This document shows, piece by piece, positions 1 through 8,511 of a DNA stretch of 64,000 nucleotides (position 1 is its first letter; each line of letters begins with the position of its first letter). Source of the DNA: F1-120-MAGs118 sp013360535 (GTDB taxonomy: Bacteria; Planctomycetota; UBA1135; GCA-002686595); the NCBI GenBank assembly GCA_026647215.1, contig JAPKHC010000014.1, positions 62,001 through 126,000 of the forward strand. Direction: 5' to 3'. A model generated the notes under the pieces. That model was not told the DNA's origin and searched no databases. It saw nothing but the letters and a program-made list of their open reading frames with translations. Both the position numbers and the translations under genes were made by a program.

Positions 1-2260
1 GGCGCAGGCCGAGTTGTTCCCGCAGCACGCGCGCGCCGTGCTCGAGGAGCTCGAGCGAACGCTCGGACTCGCCGTTGCGTGCGAGCAAGTCCGCGAAGTC
101 GCACAAGGTGATCGCGTAGGTCGAATTCTCGCGGCCGTAAGTGGCTTCCGACTCGCTCACGGCCGCCTCGTAGGCCGCGAGCGCCTCCACGGTCTCGCCC
201 TGCTGCGCCAGCGCGGTCGCGAGCGTGTCGAGCGCCGCGCAACGCCACGGCGCGAGCTGCGGCGGCACCTCGGTCTCGCGCTCTAGGATCGTGCGCGCAC
301 TCGCTTCCGCCTCTCCGTACTGCCCCAGCCGCAGCTGCGTCGTCGCCAGCACCGTCGCCACCATCCAGCGCAGCCCCGCATCGTCGAGCGCGCTCGCCTC
401 CATGCGCTTCTGCGCGCGCGAGAGCAGCTCGATTGGCTCGCCGGTCTCGCCTTCGTCGATCAGGCTGAGGGCGAGCAACGCTTCGGCGTTGACGATCTCG
501 CCCACTTCCTCGGGCGGAGTGGCCTCGAAGATGCGGTACGCGTCGCGCAGGAGCTTCGCCGCGCCCGGACGACCGCTGAGCCGCTGCGCGGACGCGACGA
601 GCACCAGCGCGCTCGCCGTGCGCAGGTCGTCCGCGCCGTGCAGCTCGCGCCGCAGCGTGAGCGCTCGTTCGAGCGGCACGAGCGCCTGCTCGTAGAGGTC
701 GAGGTTGTTGTAGGACAGGCCGATGCGCTCGTAGAGCCGCGCCTGCAGCTCCGGCTGGCCCGCGAGCTCGACCTCGACACGCTGCATGCCGGCGTCGAGC
801 ATCTCGCGCGCCGTCAGGTCGCGGCGACCGCTCGAATACGGATCCGAAGCGCCGAACAGCCCGACGAGAAAGCTCGCGGAGAGCTCGGCCTCGCGCGCGG
901 AAGCGAGCGCACGCTCGGACTCGCTCGTGGCCCGCTGCTGCGCCGCGGAGACGTCCTGGAGCAATCGCTGCAACTCGACGTTGTTGTTGCGCTGCTGCAC
1001 GTACAGCGCCGACGGCAGCACCGTGCCGAGCAGGCCGACGAGCGCGAGCGCGACGCTGAGCGTCGGATGGCGCGCGACCCAGCGGCGCGTGCGGTAGGCG
1101 GCGCTCGGCGGCCGCACGAGGATCGGCCGGCCGTGCAGCACGTTCTCCAGATCCGCCGCGAACTGCTGCATCGACGCGTAGCGCCGCCCGCGATCGCGGT
1201 CGAGCGCGTGCAGGCACACGATCTCGAGGTCGCGCGACACCGCGCGGTTGCGCGCGCGGATCGGCGGCGGGTTGCCTTCGAGGATCGCCGCGCGCGCCTG
1301 CTCCGCATCGGCGCCGGAGTAGGGCGGCTGGAGCGTGAGCATCTCGTACAGCGTGACGCCGAGCGCGTAGACATCGGTGCGCACGTCGATGTCCTCGATG
1401 CGTCCGGCGACCTGCTCGGGCGCCATGTAGAGCACCGAACCGAGCGCCGAGCCCGAGCGCGTGAGCCGCAGCTCGGAATCGAGCCCCGCGAGGCCGAAGT
1501 CGAACAGCACGACCCTGGCCTCGACGGTGATCGCGATGTTGGAGGGCTTGATGTCGCGGTGCAGCACGCCGCGCTCGTGGGCGTGGGCGAGCGCTTGCGC
1601 CATGCGCAAGGTGACGCGCGCGCAGGCGTCGACCCACGAGCCCTCGAACAGCTCGTCGCGCGGCTCGCGCGCTCCTTCCGCGCCCGTGAGCACGCACGAG
1701 TTCACCGCGGCGCGCAAGTCGGCCGCGACCAGCGCCTCGGGCGCGACGCCGCGCACCTGCTCGAGCGCCTGCGCCACCGTCGCGCCGTGGATCAGCTCCA
1801 TCGCGAAGTAGGGCGTGCCCTGCGCCTCGCCGACGGTGTAGATCGAGACCACTCCGGGATGCGAGAGGCGCGCGACGGCCTCGGTCTCGCGGCGGAAACG
1901 CTCGCGCGAGCGCTCGAAGTACAGGTGTTCCGGCCGGATCAGCTTGAGCGCGACCGTGCGGCCGAGCGATTCCTGCACCGCCTCGTACACGACGCCCATG
2001 CCGCCGCTGCCCAGCCGCCGCACGAGCCGGAACTCGCCGAGGCGCTCGGGAAAGGCCATCGCCGCCGCATCCGCGGGCACGAGGTTCATCTCGCGCAGCG
2101 CGCTCATCCGCACGCGCAGCTCGCCCGCGAACTCCGGATGCGCCGTGCAGAGCGCCTCGAGCGCGTCGCGCTCGCCGTTCGCCAGCCGCTCGAGCAACTC
2201 CGCGACCAGTGCCTCGACCTGATCGACGGCGCCGGAATCGCTGCCGGGCTGGAGTCCCAT
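1..2260 (-). CDS. Serine/threonine protein kinase with TPR-like C-terminus (3' end outside window)
   Basis: Reading the minus strand from the ATG at 2258-2260 gives at least 753 residues. The kinase domain starts near residue 70 with a glycine loop (LGSGGMGVVYEAV) and the VALKL lysine near 103. It has the catalytic loop HRDIKPSN near 233, DFG near 253 and an MAPEQ motif after it. A single hydrophobic segment near residue 400 (ALALVGLLGTVLPSALYV) should anchor it in the inner membrane with the kinase in the cytoplasm. The rest is helical and TPR-like, with repeated LYERIGLSYNNL- and ALVPLERALTL-type segments, and runs off the window. It diverges from an ECF sigma gene 87 bp away, an arrangement common in Planctomycetota and suggesting a shared signalling role. 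The substrate is unknown. The start is chosen because the N-terminus is a short acidic helix before the kinase. Confidence 0.93.
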   Translation of the reverse strand, partial: MGLQPGSDSGAVDQVEALVAELLERLANGERDALEALCTAHPEFAGELRVRMSALREMNLVPADAAAMAFPERLGEFRLVRRLGSGGMGVVYEAVQESLGRTVALKLIRPEHLYFERSRERFRRETEAVARLSHPGVVSIYTVGEAQGTPYFAMELIHGATVAQALEQVRGVAPEALVAADLRAAVNSCVLTGAEGAREPRDELFEGSWVDACARVTLRMAQALAHAHERGVLHRDIKPSNIAITVEARVVLFDFGLAGLDSELRLTRSGSALGSVLYMAPEQVAGRIEDIDVRTDVYALGVTLYEMLTLQPPYSGADAEQARAAILEGNPPPIRARNRAVSRDLEIVCLHALDRDRGRRYASMQQFAADLENVLHGRPILVRPPSAAYRTRRWVARHPTLSVALALVGLLGTVLPSALYVQQRNNNVELQRLLQDVSAAQQRATSESERALASAREAELSASFLVGLFGASDPYSSGRRDLTAREMLDAGMQRVEVELAGQPELQARLYERIGLSYNNLDLYEQALVPLERALTLRRELHGADDLRTASALVLVASAQRLSGRPGAAKLLRDAYRIFEATPPEEVGEIVNAEALLALSLIDEGETGEPIELLSRAQKRMEASALDDAGLRWMVATVLATTQLRLGQYGEAEASARTILERETEVPPQLAPWRCAALDTLATALAQQGETVEALAAYEAAVSESEATYGRENSTYAITLCDFADLLARNGESERSLELLEHGARVLREQLGLR

Positions 2261-2347
2261 CGTTGGAATGGTAGCCCGGAATCGCTTCGGTAGCCGGGTT
2301 CGGCGAATGGGGATAGCCTTGGGACTCGGCACGGCTCGCGTGCCTGC

Positions 2348-2920
2348 ATGGATCCGAACTCCGCACCGTCGCGCGAACTCGAAGCGCTGCTCGAGCGCCA
2401 TCTGGGGGACGTCGAGGGTTACGTGCGCCGCAACATGGGCGCCGACCTCTCGCGCCGCGAATCCTGCGAGGATCTCGTGCAATCGATCTGCCGCGAGGCG
2501 CTCGAGTCGCGCGAGCGCTTCCGCTACGAGGGCGAGGCCGCGTTCCGACGCTGGCTGCTGCAGATCGCGCTCCACAAGCTGATCGACCGGCGCCGCTTCT
2601 ACTCGGCGCAGCGGCGCGGCGACGCGGTGCGCGCCTCGGACCTGCCGTCGGCCTGGGACATCGAGGCGCTGGCCCGGCTCGCCCGCAGCCTCGGCAGCCC
2701 CAGCGGCGAGGCGATGCTGCGCGAGGACCTCGAGCGGCTCGCGACGGCCCTCGACCAGCTCGGGGAAACCGACCGCACTCTGATCAAGCTGATCCACATC
2801 GAGGGCCGCACCCACGCGGAGGCGGCCGACCGGCTGGGCTGCACCGAGTCGCAGTCCCGCGGAAGGCTTTTCCTGGCTCTTGCACGGCTCTCGACCCGTC
2901 TGCGGCCCTCCCAGGGCTGA
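2348..2920 (+). CDS. ECF-type sigma-70 family RNA polymerase sigma factor
   Basis: This 190-residue protein directs RNA polymerase to a specific promoter set. Sigma region 2 is visible at about residues 10-80, with the helix around SCEDLVQSICREALE and the WLLQIALHKLIDRRR segment that contacts the -10 element. Region 4 is at about 130-185 (LGETDRTLIKLIHIEGRTH then ADRLGCTESQSRGRL) and forms the -35-binding helix-turn-helix. The length is normal for an ECF factor. It has no anti-sigma neighbour; instead it diverges from a transmembrane Ser/Thr kinase, which may control it. No strong Shine-Dalgarno precedes the ATG, so the start is the least certain part. Confidence 0.9.
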   Translation: MDPNSAPSRELEALLERHLGDVEGYVRRNMGADLSRRESCEDLVQSICREALESRERFRYEGEAAFRRWLLQIALHKLIDRRRFYSAQRRGDAVRASDLPSAWDIEALARLARSLGSPSGEAMLREDLERLATALDQLGETDRTLIKLIHIEGRTHAEAADRLGCTESQSRGRLFLALARLSTRLRPSQG

Positions 2921-3084
2921 GCGAGCGCCGGTCGGGCAGATTTCCCCGGGAAACCCATCAACGCGGGCCGGCGGACGACGCTCTGAAACCCGCCCTGCGT
3001 CGCGGGGCCAACGCGACGGCTCCCCGCGAGCCCGCTCCCGAGGGCCTGAGCCCTCCCCGACCCACCCCGTTCCCGATCTCCACC

Positions 3085-4620
3085 ATGCGCACCCTCCGGA
3101 TCGCCGCCCCTGCCGCGGCCCTCGCCGCCCTCTCGCTCCTCGCGACCGCCCAGACGACGTTCCAGTCGATCCCGCTGCCCGGGACCTGGACGAACCTGCT
3201 CGACGTCTCGCCGGACGCCTCCGCGATCCTCGCTAGCGACGGCTCGGGCCTGTACGTGTGGACCACGACCACCCCGAGCTGGACGCTCGTCTACTCGGGC
3301 TCGGCCTGGAGCGGCAGCGTCTCCAACGGCGGCACGCACGTCGCGGCGACCCTGCCCGACCCGAACAACTCGAGCCTCGAGACCGCGGCCCGCTGGAGCG
3401 CGAGCACCGGCCAGTGGACGTTCCTGCCCGGCCTGATCAGCTCGAGCGGCTCGTCGCTCTCGAGCTCCTACGACATCAGCGCGGACGGTTCGGTCGTCGT
3501 CGGCCTCGGCTGGGTGACCCCGAACACGGCCCACGCCTTCCGCTGGGATGCCGTCAACGGCACCGTCGACCTCGGCTCGTCGGGTGGCAACAGCTCGAGC
3601 TCGCGCCCCAACTGCGTGTCCGCCGACGGCTCGGTCTGCGCGGGCTGGGACGCGGATCCGGTCACGGGCGCCTGGCGCGCGAACTCGTGGTCGCAAGCGA
3701 GCGGTGCGCTGCTGCTCGGCAGCCTCGACCCCAACGACCCGATCAACGGCTGGAGCGAGTGCTGGGCGATCTCGACCAACGGCCAGTACATCTCCGGTTC
3801 GAGCGGCACCGGCCTCTCGACGCCCTCGGGCTGGGGCCTCGAGCACCTCTTCCGCTGGGATTCGACCAACGGCCTCGTCGACCGCGGCACCTGCAACGTC
3901 GACCCCTTCGGCTGGGGCAGCCACAACACGATCCCGACCGGCATGAGCGCCGATGGCGTCGTGATCGTCGGCTGGGCCGGCGGCGGCGGCCCCTTCGGCA
4001 ACCGCGCTCCGTTCATCTCGCGCCAGGGCGCCCCGATGGCGCGCCTGCAGGACGACCTGCTCGCGCTCGGCCTGCCGGAAGCCTCGACGTGGACCTTCGC
4101 GGAAGCGACGGGCGTCTCGGCCGACGGCCTCACGGTCACGGGCCTCGCCTACGACCCGAACTTCACCTCCTACGCGTTCCGCGTCACCTACCCCGCGGTC
4201 TCGCAGACCTACTGCACGGCCAAGACCAACAGCCTCGGCTGCGTGCCGGCGATCGCGGCCAATGGTGCCGCGAGCGCCTCGGCGAGCGGTGCGTTCACGC
4301 TCTCGGCCTCGAACGTGCTCAACCAGAAGACGGGCATCCTGTACTACGGCTTCGGCGCCGCGAGCCTCCCCTACCAGGGCGGCACGATGTGCATCTCCGC
4401 GCCGCGCGTCCGCACGCCGCAGCTCCAGTCGGGCGGCAGCGCGTCGGGCAACGACTGCACCGGCAGCTACTCGATGGACTTCAACGCGGTGATCCAGTCG
4501 GGTGCGGTTCCGCAGCTCGCCATCGGCGCCGAGATCTGCGCGCAGTTCTGGTCGCGCGACCCGCAGAGCCCGTCGACGACCGGCCTGACGAACGCGGTGA
4601 GCTTCACGATCTTCCCGTGA
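3085..4620 (+). CDS. Exported HAF-repeat protein with shared CTAK-type C-terminal domain
   Basis: This 511-residue protein begins with a signal peptide (basic MRTLR, alanine/leucine-rich core, cleavage near ATA-QTT). Residues about 25-370 hold five or six HAF-type propeller repeats, seen as SADGSVVVG followed by AFRWD, and degenerate versions at SADGSVCAGWD, STNGQYISG, SADGVVIVGW and SADGLTVTG. The last 140 residues begin YCTAKTNSLGC and contain NQKTGILYYG, WSRDP and LTNAVSF. That domain recurs in other exported proteins of this window. A beta-propeller fold and a location outside the cytoplasm are inferred; no enzymatic residues are recognised. It is the first of five exported-protein genes in a row. 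Confidence 0.85.
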   Translation: MRTLRIAAPAAALAALSLLATAQTTFQSIPLPGTWTNLLDVSPDASAILASDGSGLYVWTTTTPSWTLVYSGSAWSGSVSNGGTHVAATLPDPNNSSLETAARWSASTGQWTFLPGLISSSGSSLSSSYDISADGSVVVGLGWVTPNTAHAFRWDAVNGTVDLGSSGGNSSSSRPNCVSADGSVCAGWDADPVTGAWRANSWSQASGALLLGSLDPNDPINGWSECWAISTNGQYISGSSGTGLSTPSGWGLEHLFRWDSTNGLVDRGTCNVDPFGWGSHNTIPTGMSADGVVIVGWAGGGGPFGNRAPFISRQGAPMARLQDDLLALGLPEASTWTFAEATGVSADGLTVTGLAYDPNFTSYAFRVTYPAVSQTYCTAKTNSLGCVPAIAANGAASASASGAFTLSASNVLNQKTGILYYGFGAASLPYQGGTMCISAPRVRTPQLQSGGSASGNDCTGSYSMDFNAVIQSGAVPQLAIGAEICAQFWSRDPQSPSTTGLTNAVSFTIFP

Positions 4621-4661
4621 CGCGCCGCGGGGCTCTGCCCCGCCACCCAAGTCCGATCGCG

Positions 4662-4689
4662 GGGCCGGCCGTCGCACGACGGTCGGCCC
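4662..4689. terminator. GC-rich hairpin between exported-protein genes
   Basis: The arms gggccggccgtcg (4662-4674) and cgacggtcggccc (4677-4689) pair along their length with one G-T mismatch. The hairpin lies 42 bp after the stop of the HAF-repeat gene and before the next ATG. There is no T-tract, so termination is inferred from position. The core resembles the hairpin at 50948-50981. Confidence 0.5.
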
Positions 4690-4733
4690 TGCTCGCTCCC
4701 ACCCGACTGCACAGGCTCCGTTAGGATTTCGCC

Positions 4734-6449
4734 ATGGATTCCCGCACGCTTCGCTTCGTGGTGGCCGCACTGTGCGCCGCCCCGCTCGCCGCGCAGACGA
4801 CGCTCGAGAGCGTCTCGAGCACGGGCGCGCTCGGCAACCAGTTCAGCGAGGCACCCTCGATTTCCGCCGACGGGCGCTTCCTCGCGTTCCAGAGCGACGC
4901 CACGACGCTCGTGGCGGGCGACACGAACAACGTCGCCGACATCTTCCTGCGCGACCGCGCGCTGGGGCTCACCACGCGCCTCACCATGGGCCTCGGCGGC
5001 GCCGAAACCAACGGCTCCAGCAGCGCCCCGCAGATCTCCGCGGATGGGCGCGTCGTCACGTTCCTCAGCTGGGCGCTCAACCTCGTCGCCGGCGACACGA
5101 ACGCGCAGCCCGATGTGTTCGTGCACGACATCACGACCGGCATCACCACGCGCGCCAGCGTCAACTCCGCCGGCGTGCAGGCCAACGCGATCTCGTTCGC
5201 GCCCACGATCTCGGCCGACGGTCGCTACATCGCCTTCCACAGCGCCGCCACCAACCTCGTCACCGGCGACACCAACGGAGCCTGGGACGTGTTCGTGCAC
5301 GACCGTTCGCTCGCCACCACGACGCGCGCGGTCAGCTCGATCACCGCCGGCCAGCCGAACGGTCCGTGCGCTGCGGCTTCGCTCTCCGCCGATGGCCGCT
5401 TCCTCGCCTTCCACTCGAGCGCCACCAACCTCGTCGCGGGCGACACCAACGCGGCCTGGGACGTGTTCGTGCGCGACCTGGTGACGGGCGTGACCGAGCG
5501 CGTGAGCCTGAGCTCGGCCGGCGTGCCCGGCAACGCGGGCAGCGTCGAGCCGTCGCTCTCCGCCGACGGGCGCTTCGTCGCCTTCCACAGCGCCGCCACG
5601 AACCTCGTCTCCGGCGACTTCAACGCGGCGGAGGACGTCTTCCTGCGCGACCGCACGCTCGGCCTCACCGTGCGCGCCAGCGTCGGCGCGGGCGGGCTCG
5701 AAGGTGACAGCGTCAGCCGCAAGGCGCGCCTGTCGGCCGACGGCCGCGTGGTCGTGTTCGAGAGCAACGCGTCGACGCTCGACCCCGGCGACCTCAACAC
5801 GACCTGGGACGTGTTCGCGCACGACCGCATCACGGGCCTGACCGAGATCGTCAGCGTCGACTCCAACGGCGGCGGCGGCGACTACGCGAGCAACGTCGGC
5901 GCGCTCAGCGCGAACGGCCGCTTCGTCGTGTTCCAGAGCTACGCCACGAACCTCGTCAGCGGCGACACGAACAACACGCGCGACGTCTTCCTGCGCGACC
6001 GCGGCAACGACGCGCCGGCGGCCTACTGCACGGCGGGCACGACCTCGCTCGGCTGCGTCGCGGCCATCTCCGCCTCAGGTCTCCCCTCGGCGAGCGCGAC
6101 CTCCGGCTTCACGCTCTCCGTCGCCAACCTCGACGGCCAGCGCAGCGGCCTCGTCTTCTACGGCGTCACCGGCGGCGTCGAGTTCCCCTGGGCGCCCGGC
6201 AGCTCGAGCTTCCTGTGCGTCAAGTCGCCGACGCAGCGCCTCCCGCTGCAATCGACCGGCGGCACCGTCGGCTCCTGCGACGGCTCCCTCGCGATCGACT
6301 TCCTCGCCTTCCTCGCGGCCAACCCCGGCTCCCTCGGCCAGCCCTTCTCGTCCGGCGACGCCGTCTACGCCCAAGCCTGGTTCCGCGACCCGCCCAGCCC
6401 CAAGTCCACCAGCCTCTCCGCCGGCCTCGTCTTCACGCTGCAACCCTGA
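4734..6449 (+). CDS. Exported seven-bladed PD40/TolB-like propeller with CTAG C-terminal domain
   Basis: The 571-residue product has a signal peptide ending near AAPLAAQTT. Seven near-regular repeats follow, each with [IL]SA[DN]GRFLAF-like and NLVAGD.N-like halves and then a V-F-[LV]-[HR]-D segment. This matches a seven-bladed WD40-like/PD40 beta-propeller such as TolB. The C-terminal 140 residues form the shared domain (YCTAGTTSLGC, GQRSGLVFYG, WFRDPPSPKSTSL). The repeat count and regular spacing make the fold assignment good, but no ligand or partner can be named. It sits 113 bp after the HAF-repeat gene with a hairpin between them, so the two may be separate transcripts. Confidence 0.87.
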   Translation: MDSRTLRFVVAALCAAPLAAQTTLESVSSTGALGNQFSEAPSISADGRFLAFQSDATTLVAGDTNNVADIFLRDRALGLTTRLTMGLGGAETNGSSSAPQISADGRVVTFLSWALNLVAGDTNAQPDVFVHDITTGITTRASVNSAGVQANAISFAPTISADGRYIAFHSAATNLVTGDTNGAWDVFVHDRSLATTTRAVSSITAGQPNGPCAAASLSADGRFLAFHSSATNLVAGDTNAAWDVFVRDLVTGVTERVSLSSAGVPGNAGSVEPSLSADGRFVAFHSAATNLVSGDFNAAEDVFLRDRTLGLTVRASVGAGGLEGDSVSRKARLSADGRVVVFESNASTLDPGDLNTTWDVFAHDRITGLTEIVSVDSNGGGGDYASNVGALSANGRFVVFQSYATNLVSGDTNNTRDVFLRDRGNDAPAAYCTAGTTSLGCVAAISASGLPSASATSGFTLSVANLDGQRSGLVFYGVTGGVEFPWAPGSSSFLCVKSPTQRLPLQSTGGTVGSCDGSLAIDFLAFLAANPGSLGQPFSSGDAVYAQAWFRDPPSPKSTSLSAGLVFTLQP

Positions 6450-6550
6450 CGCGCCGCGCCACGCGCGAGTTTCCGCCGCCACTTGAACCGCGGCGCGCGG
6501 GTGGGCGTTAGCGTTGGGAATGCGCGAGGGTCGCCTCGCGCCGCTTCCCG

Positions 6551-8332
6551 ATGTTCCGCTGGTTCGTGCTCGTGTTCGCGTTGGGGCTCGGCGTCGTGCC
6601 GGCGCGGGCGAGCGTCGAGGCGGTCTACATCGGACTGCACGAGCTGTGCCTCGAGGCCGATGCGATCGTGGTCGGCCGGATCGTCGCGCTCGAGGACGAG
6701 GAATTCGAAGTCGAGATCACGCGGCGGATCGCCGGGGTCACGCTGCCCGGGCGCGTGAAGCTGGGTCGTTTCGAGGATTGGACCTGCGGCCAACGTTGGG
6801 CGCCCTACGCGCTCGGTCAGGAGCTGCTGCTGTTCCTCGAGCGCTCCCCGGACGGCAAGCGCCTCGATCCGATCGGCGGCACCTGCGAAGGCGAGATGCC
6901 CCTCATCGGCGGCAAGGTCGGATGCCCTTACCTGTTGCACGACGTTCCGACCGTTCGAGTGACGCTCGAGAGGCGCGAGGTCGCGCTGCGGCTCGTGCCG
7001 CTCGCGGAATTCGAGGAGGCGATCCGTTTCGTGCGCGAGCGCTTCGAGTACCTGCCGTGGAACGAGCGGAGCCCGGGCTCGATCGTGCCGTTGTGGCCGA
7101 TGGAGGAGATCGAGGCCTTCGGGCGTTCGTCGAAGATCGCGTGGCACCTCATCGACGAGCTGTATTCGTCGGAGAGCTGGAAGGGTCCGGTGCCCGACGA
7201 CGGCCCGCAGCTCACGCAGGAGTCGATCGAGCGGGTCATGTTCCCTGAAGGCCGCTCCGGCGCGGTCCGGCACCTGACGTGCATCGGCGAGCGCGACGGC
7301 GGCGTCGAGGCGCTCGCGACGCTGAGGGATCCCAACCGGCTCGTGCTTGTGCGGCAAACTCGCGCTGGCGCGACAAGCTTCACGCCGGTCCAGATCGAGA
7401 GCTTCAACGGAACCAGATACCTCGGCGCGTGCGAGCTGCTCGGCGATCTCGACTCCGACGGCGAGCTCGAATTCGCGCTGAACGTCGACGAAGTGGGCCT
7501 GATGCTGCTGTCGCTCGAAAACGACGGAACGAGCGCACGCTGGCGCGAGCTCGCGCGCTCGCAGACGCTGCGCGAAGCAGGCTTCAAGTCGGGAACGGAC
7601 TCCTTCTCCGACGAGATGGCCTCACTCGGTGACCTCGACGGCGACGGCACGTTCGAGCTGGCGGTGATGGTGAAGCGCTCGCCGGGGGCCGGACAATCGG
7701 CGACCTCGCTCACGTTCGTGCTGTCGATCGATCGCACGGGAGCCGTGGTGCGTGTCCTGCGTTGGAACGACAGGACGCTGCCCGACGACGATCCGCTGTG
7801 GCTGTCGCTCGCGGCGGTCGGCGACGTCGATGGGGACGGCGTGACCGACGTGGCGCTCGGCAACTCGGCCGGGGACCGCATGCGCGGCGCCGTGTGGATC
7901 GTGTTCCTCCAGCGCGACGGCTCCGTTCGAGCGACGCGCAAGTTCAGCTCGCTCACCGGCGGCTTCCGCCAGCGCTTCATCGACAGCGAGAGCCTTGGCC
8001 AGGACCTCGCCGCCCCCGGCGACGTCGACGGCGACTCGATCCCCGACCTGCTCGCGAGCTCCGAATCGGGCCTCTGGACGCTCTTGCTCGCCCGCGACGG
8101 CTCGGTGCGCTCCGTGCGGCGCCTGCGCAACCCCGCCGACCCCGAGCCGCCCGGCTCGTTCCTCGGCGACGTCGCGCCGACCCCGCTCGCGCTCGGCCGC
8201 GCGCTCGCCTGCACGCCCGCCAGGCCCGGCAGCCCCGCCCTCGTCCTCTCGGGCGCCTTCCGCCGCTCCGACCGCCGCACGGGCCTCCTGGCCCTCTCGC
8301 TCGCCCCCGACGGCACGCCGACCTTGCGCTGA
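6551..8332 (+). CDS. Exported FG-GAP/VCBS-repeat protein without the shared C-terminal domain
   Basis: This protein has 593 residues. The signal peptide is MFRWFVLVFALGLGVVPARA. Residues about 20-200 are mixed alpha/beta with no recognised family. From about residue 300 there are four calcium-binding FG-GAP motifs: GDLDSDGELEFAL, GDLDGDGTFELAV, GDVDGDGVTDVAL and GDVDGDSIPDLLA. These are integrin-like propeller blades, probably on the cell surface or in the periplasm. Unlike three of its four cluster neighbours it lacks the CTAG/CTAK C-terminal domain and ends at TLR after a final blade. A start at 6520 is in another frame; 6551 gives the clean signal peptide. Confidence 0.82.
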   Translation: MFRWFVLVFALGLGVVPARASVEAVYIGLHELCLEADAIVVGRIVALEDEEFEVEITRRIAGVTLPGRVKLGRFEDWTCGQRWAPYALGQELLLFLERSPDGKRLDPIGGTCEGEMPLIGGKVGCPYLLHDVPTVRVTLERREVALRLVPLAEFEEAIRFVRERFEYLPWNERSPGSIVPLWPMEEIEAFGRSSKIAWHLIDELYSSESWKGPVPDDGPQLTQESIERVMFPEGRSGAVRHLTCIGERDGGVEALATLRDPNRLVLVRQTRAGATSFTPVQIESFNGTRYLGACELLGDLDSDGELEFALNVDEVGLMLLSLENDGTSARWRELARSQTLREAGFKSGTDSFSDEMASLGDLDGDGTFELAVMVKRSPGAGQSATSLTFVLSIDRTGAVVRVLRWNDRTLPDDDPLWLSLAAVGDVDGDGVTDVALGNSAGDRMRGAVWIVFLQRDGSVRATRKFSSLTGGFRQRFIDSESLGQDLAAPGDVDGDSIPDLLASSESGLWTLLLARDGSVRSVRRLRNPADPEPPGSFLGDVAPTPLALGRALACTPARPGSPALVLSGAFRRSDRRTGLLALSLAPDGTPTLR

Positions 8333-8511
8333 GCGAGGGCGAGCGTTTCCCCGGCGGTTTTGGGGCAGATTCCTGTCCAGCGGAGCGCGGCCCGGGTCCC
8401 TTGGGGGAGCGTTCCGGCAGGCCGAAAGCGATTCGGTAGGCTGGAACGGGTCCGCGGCCGGCGCGGAACCCGCTGGGTCACCGGCGCGTCTGCCTTCCGG
8501 AGGACTCCCCC

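Noticed and set aside
2599..4770. Long open frame of 723 codons on the minus strand opposite the HAF-repeat gene
   Set aside because: It is Arg/Ala/Val-rich without domain features and lies opposite a gene with a signal peptide and clear repeats; high GC content produces such frames.
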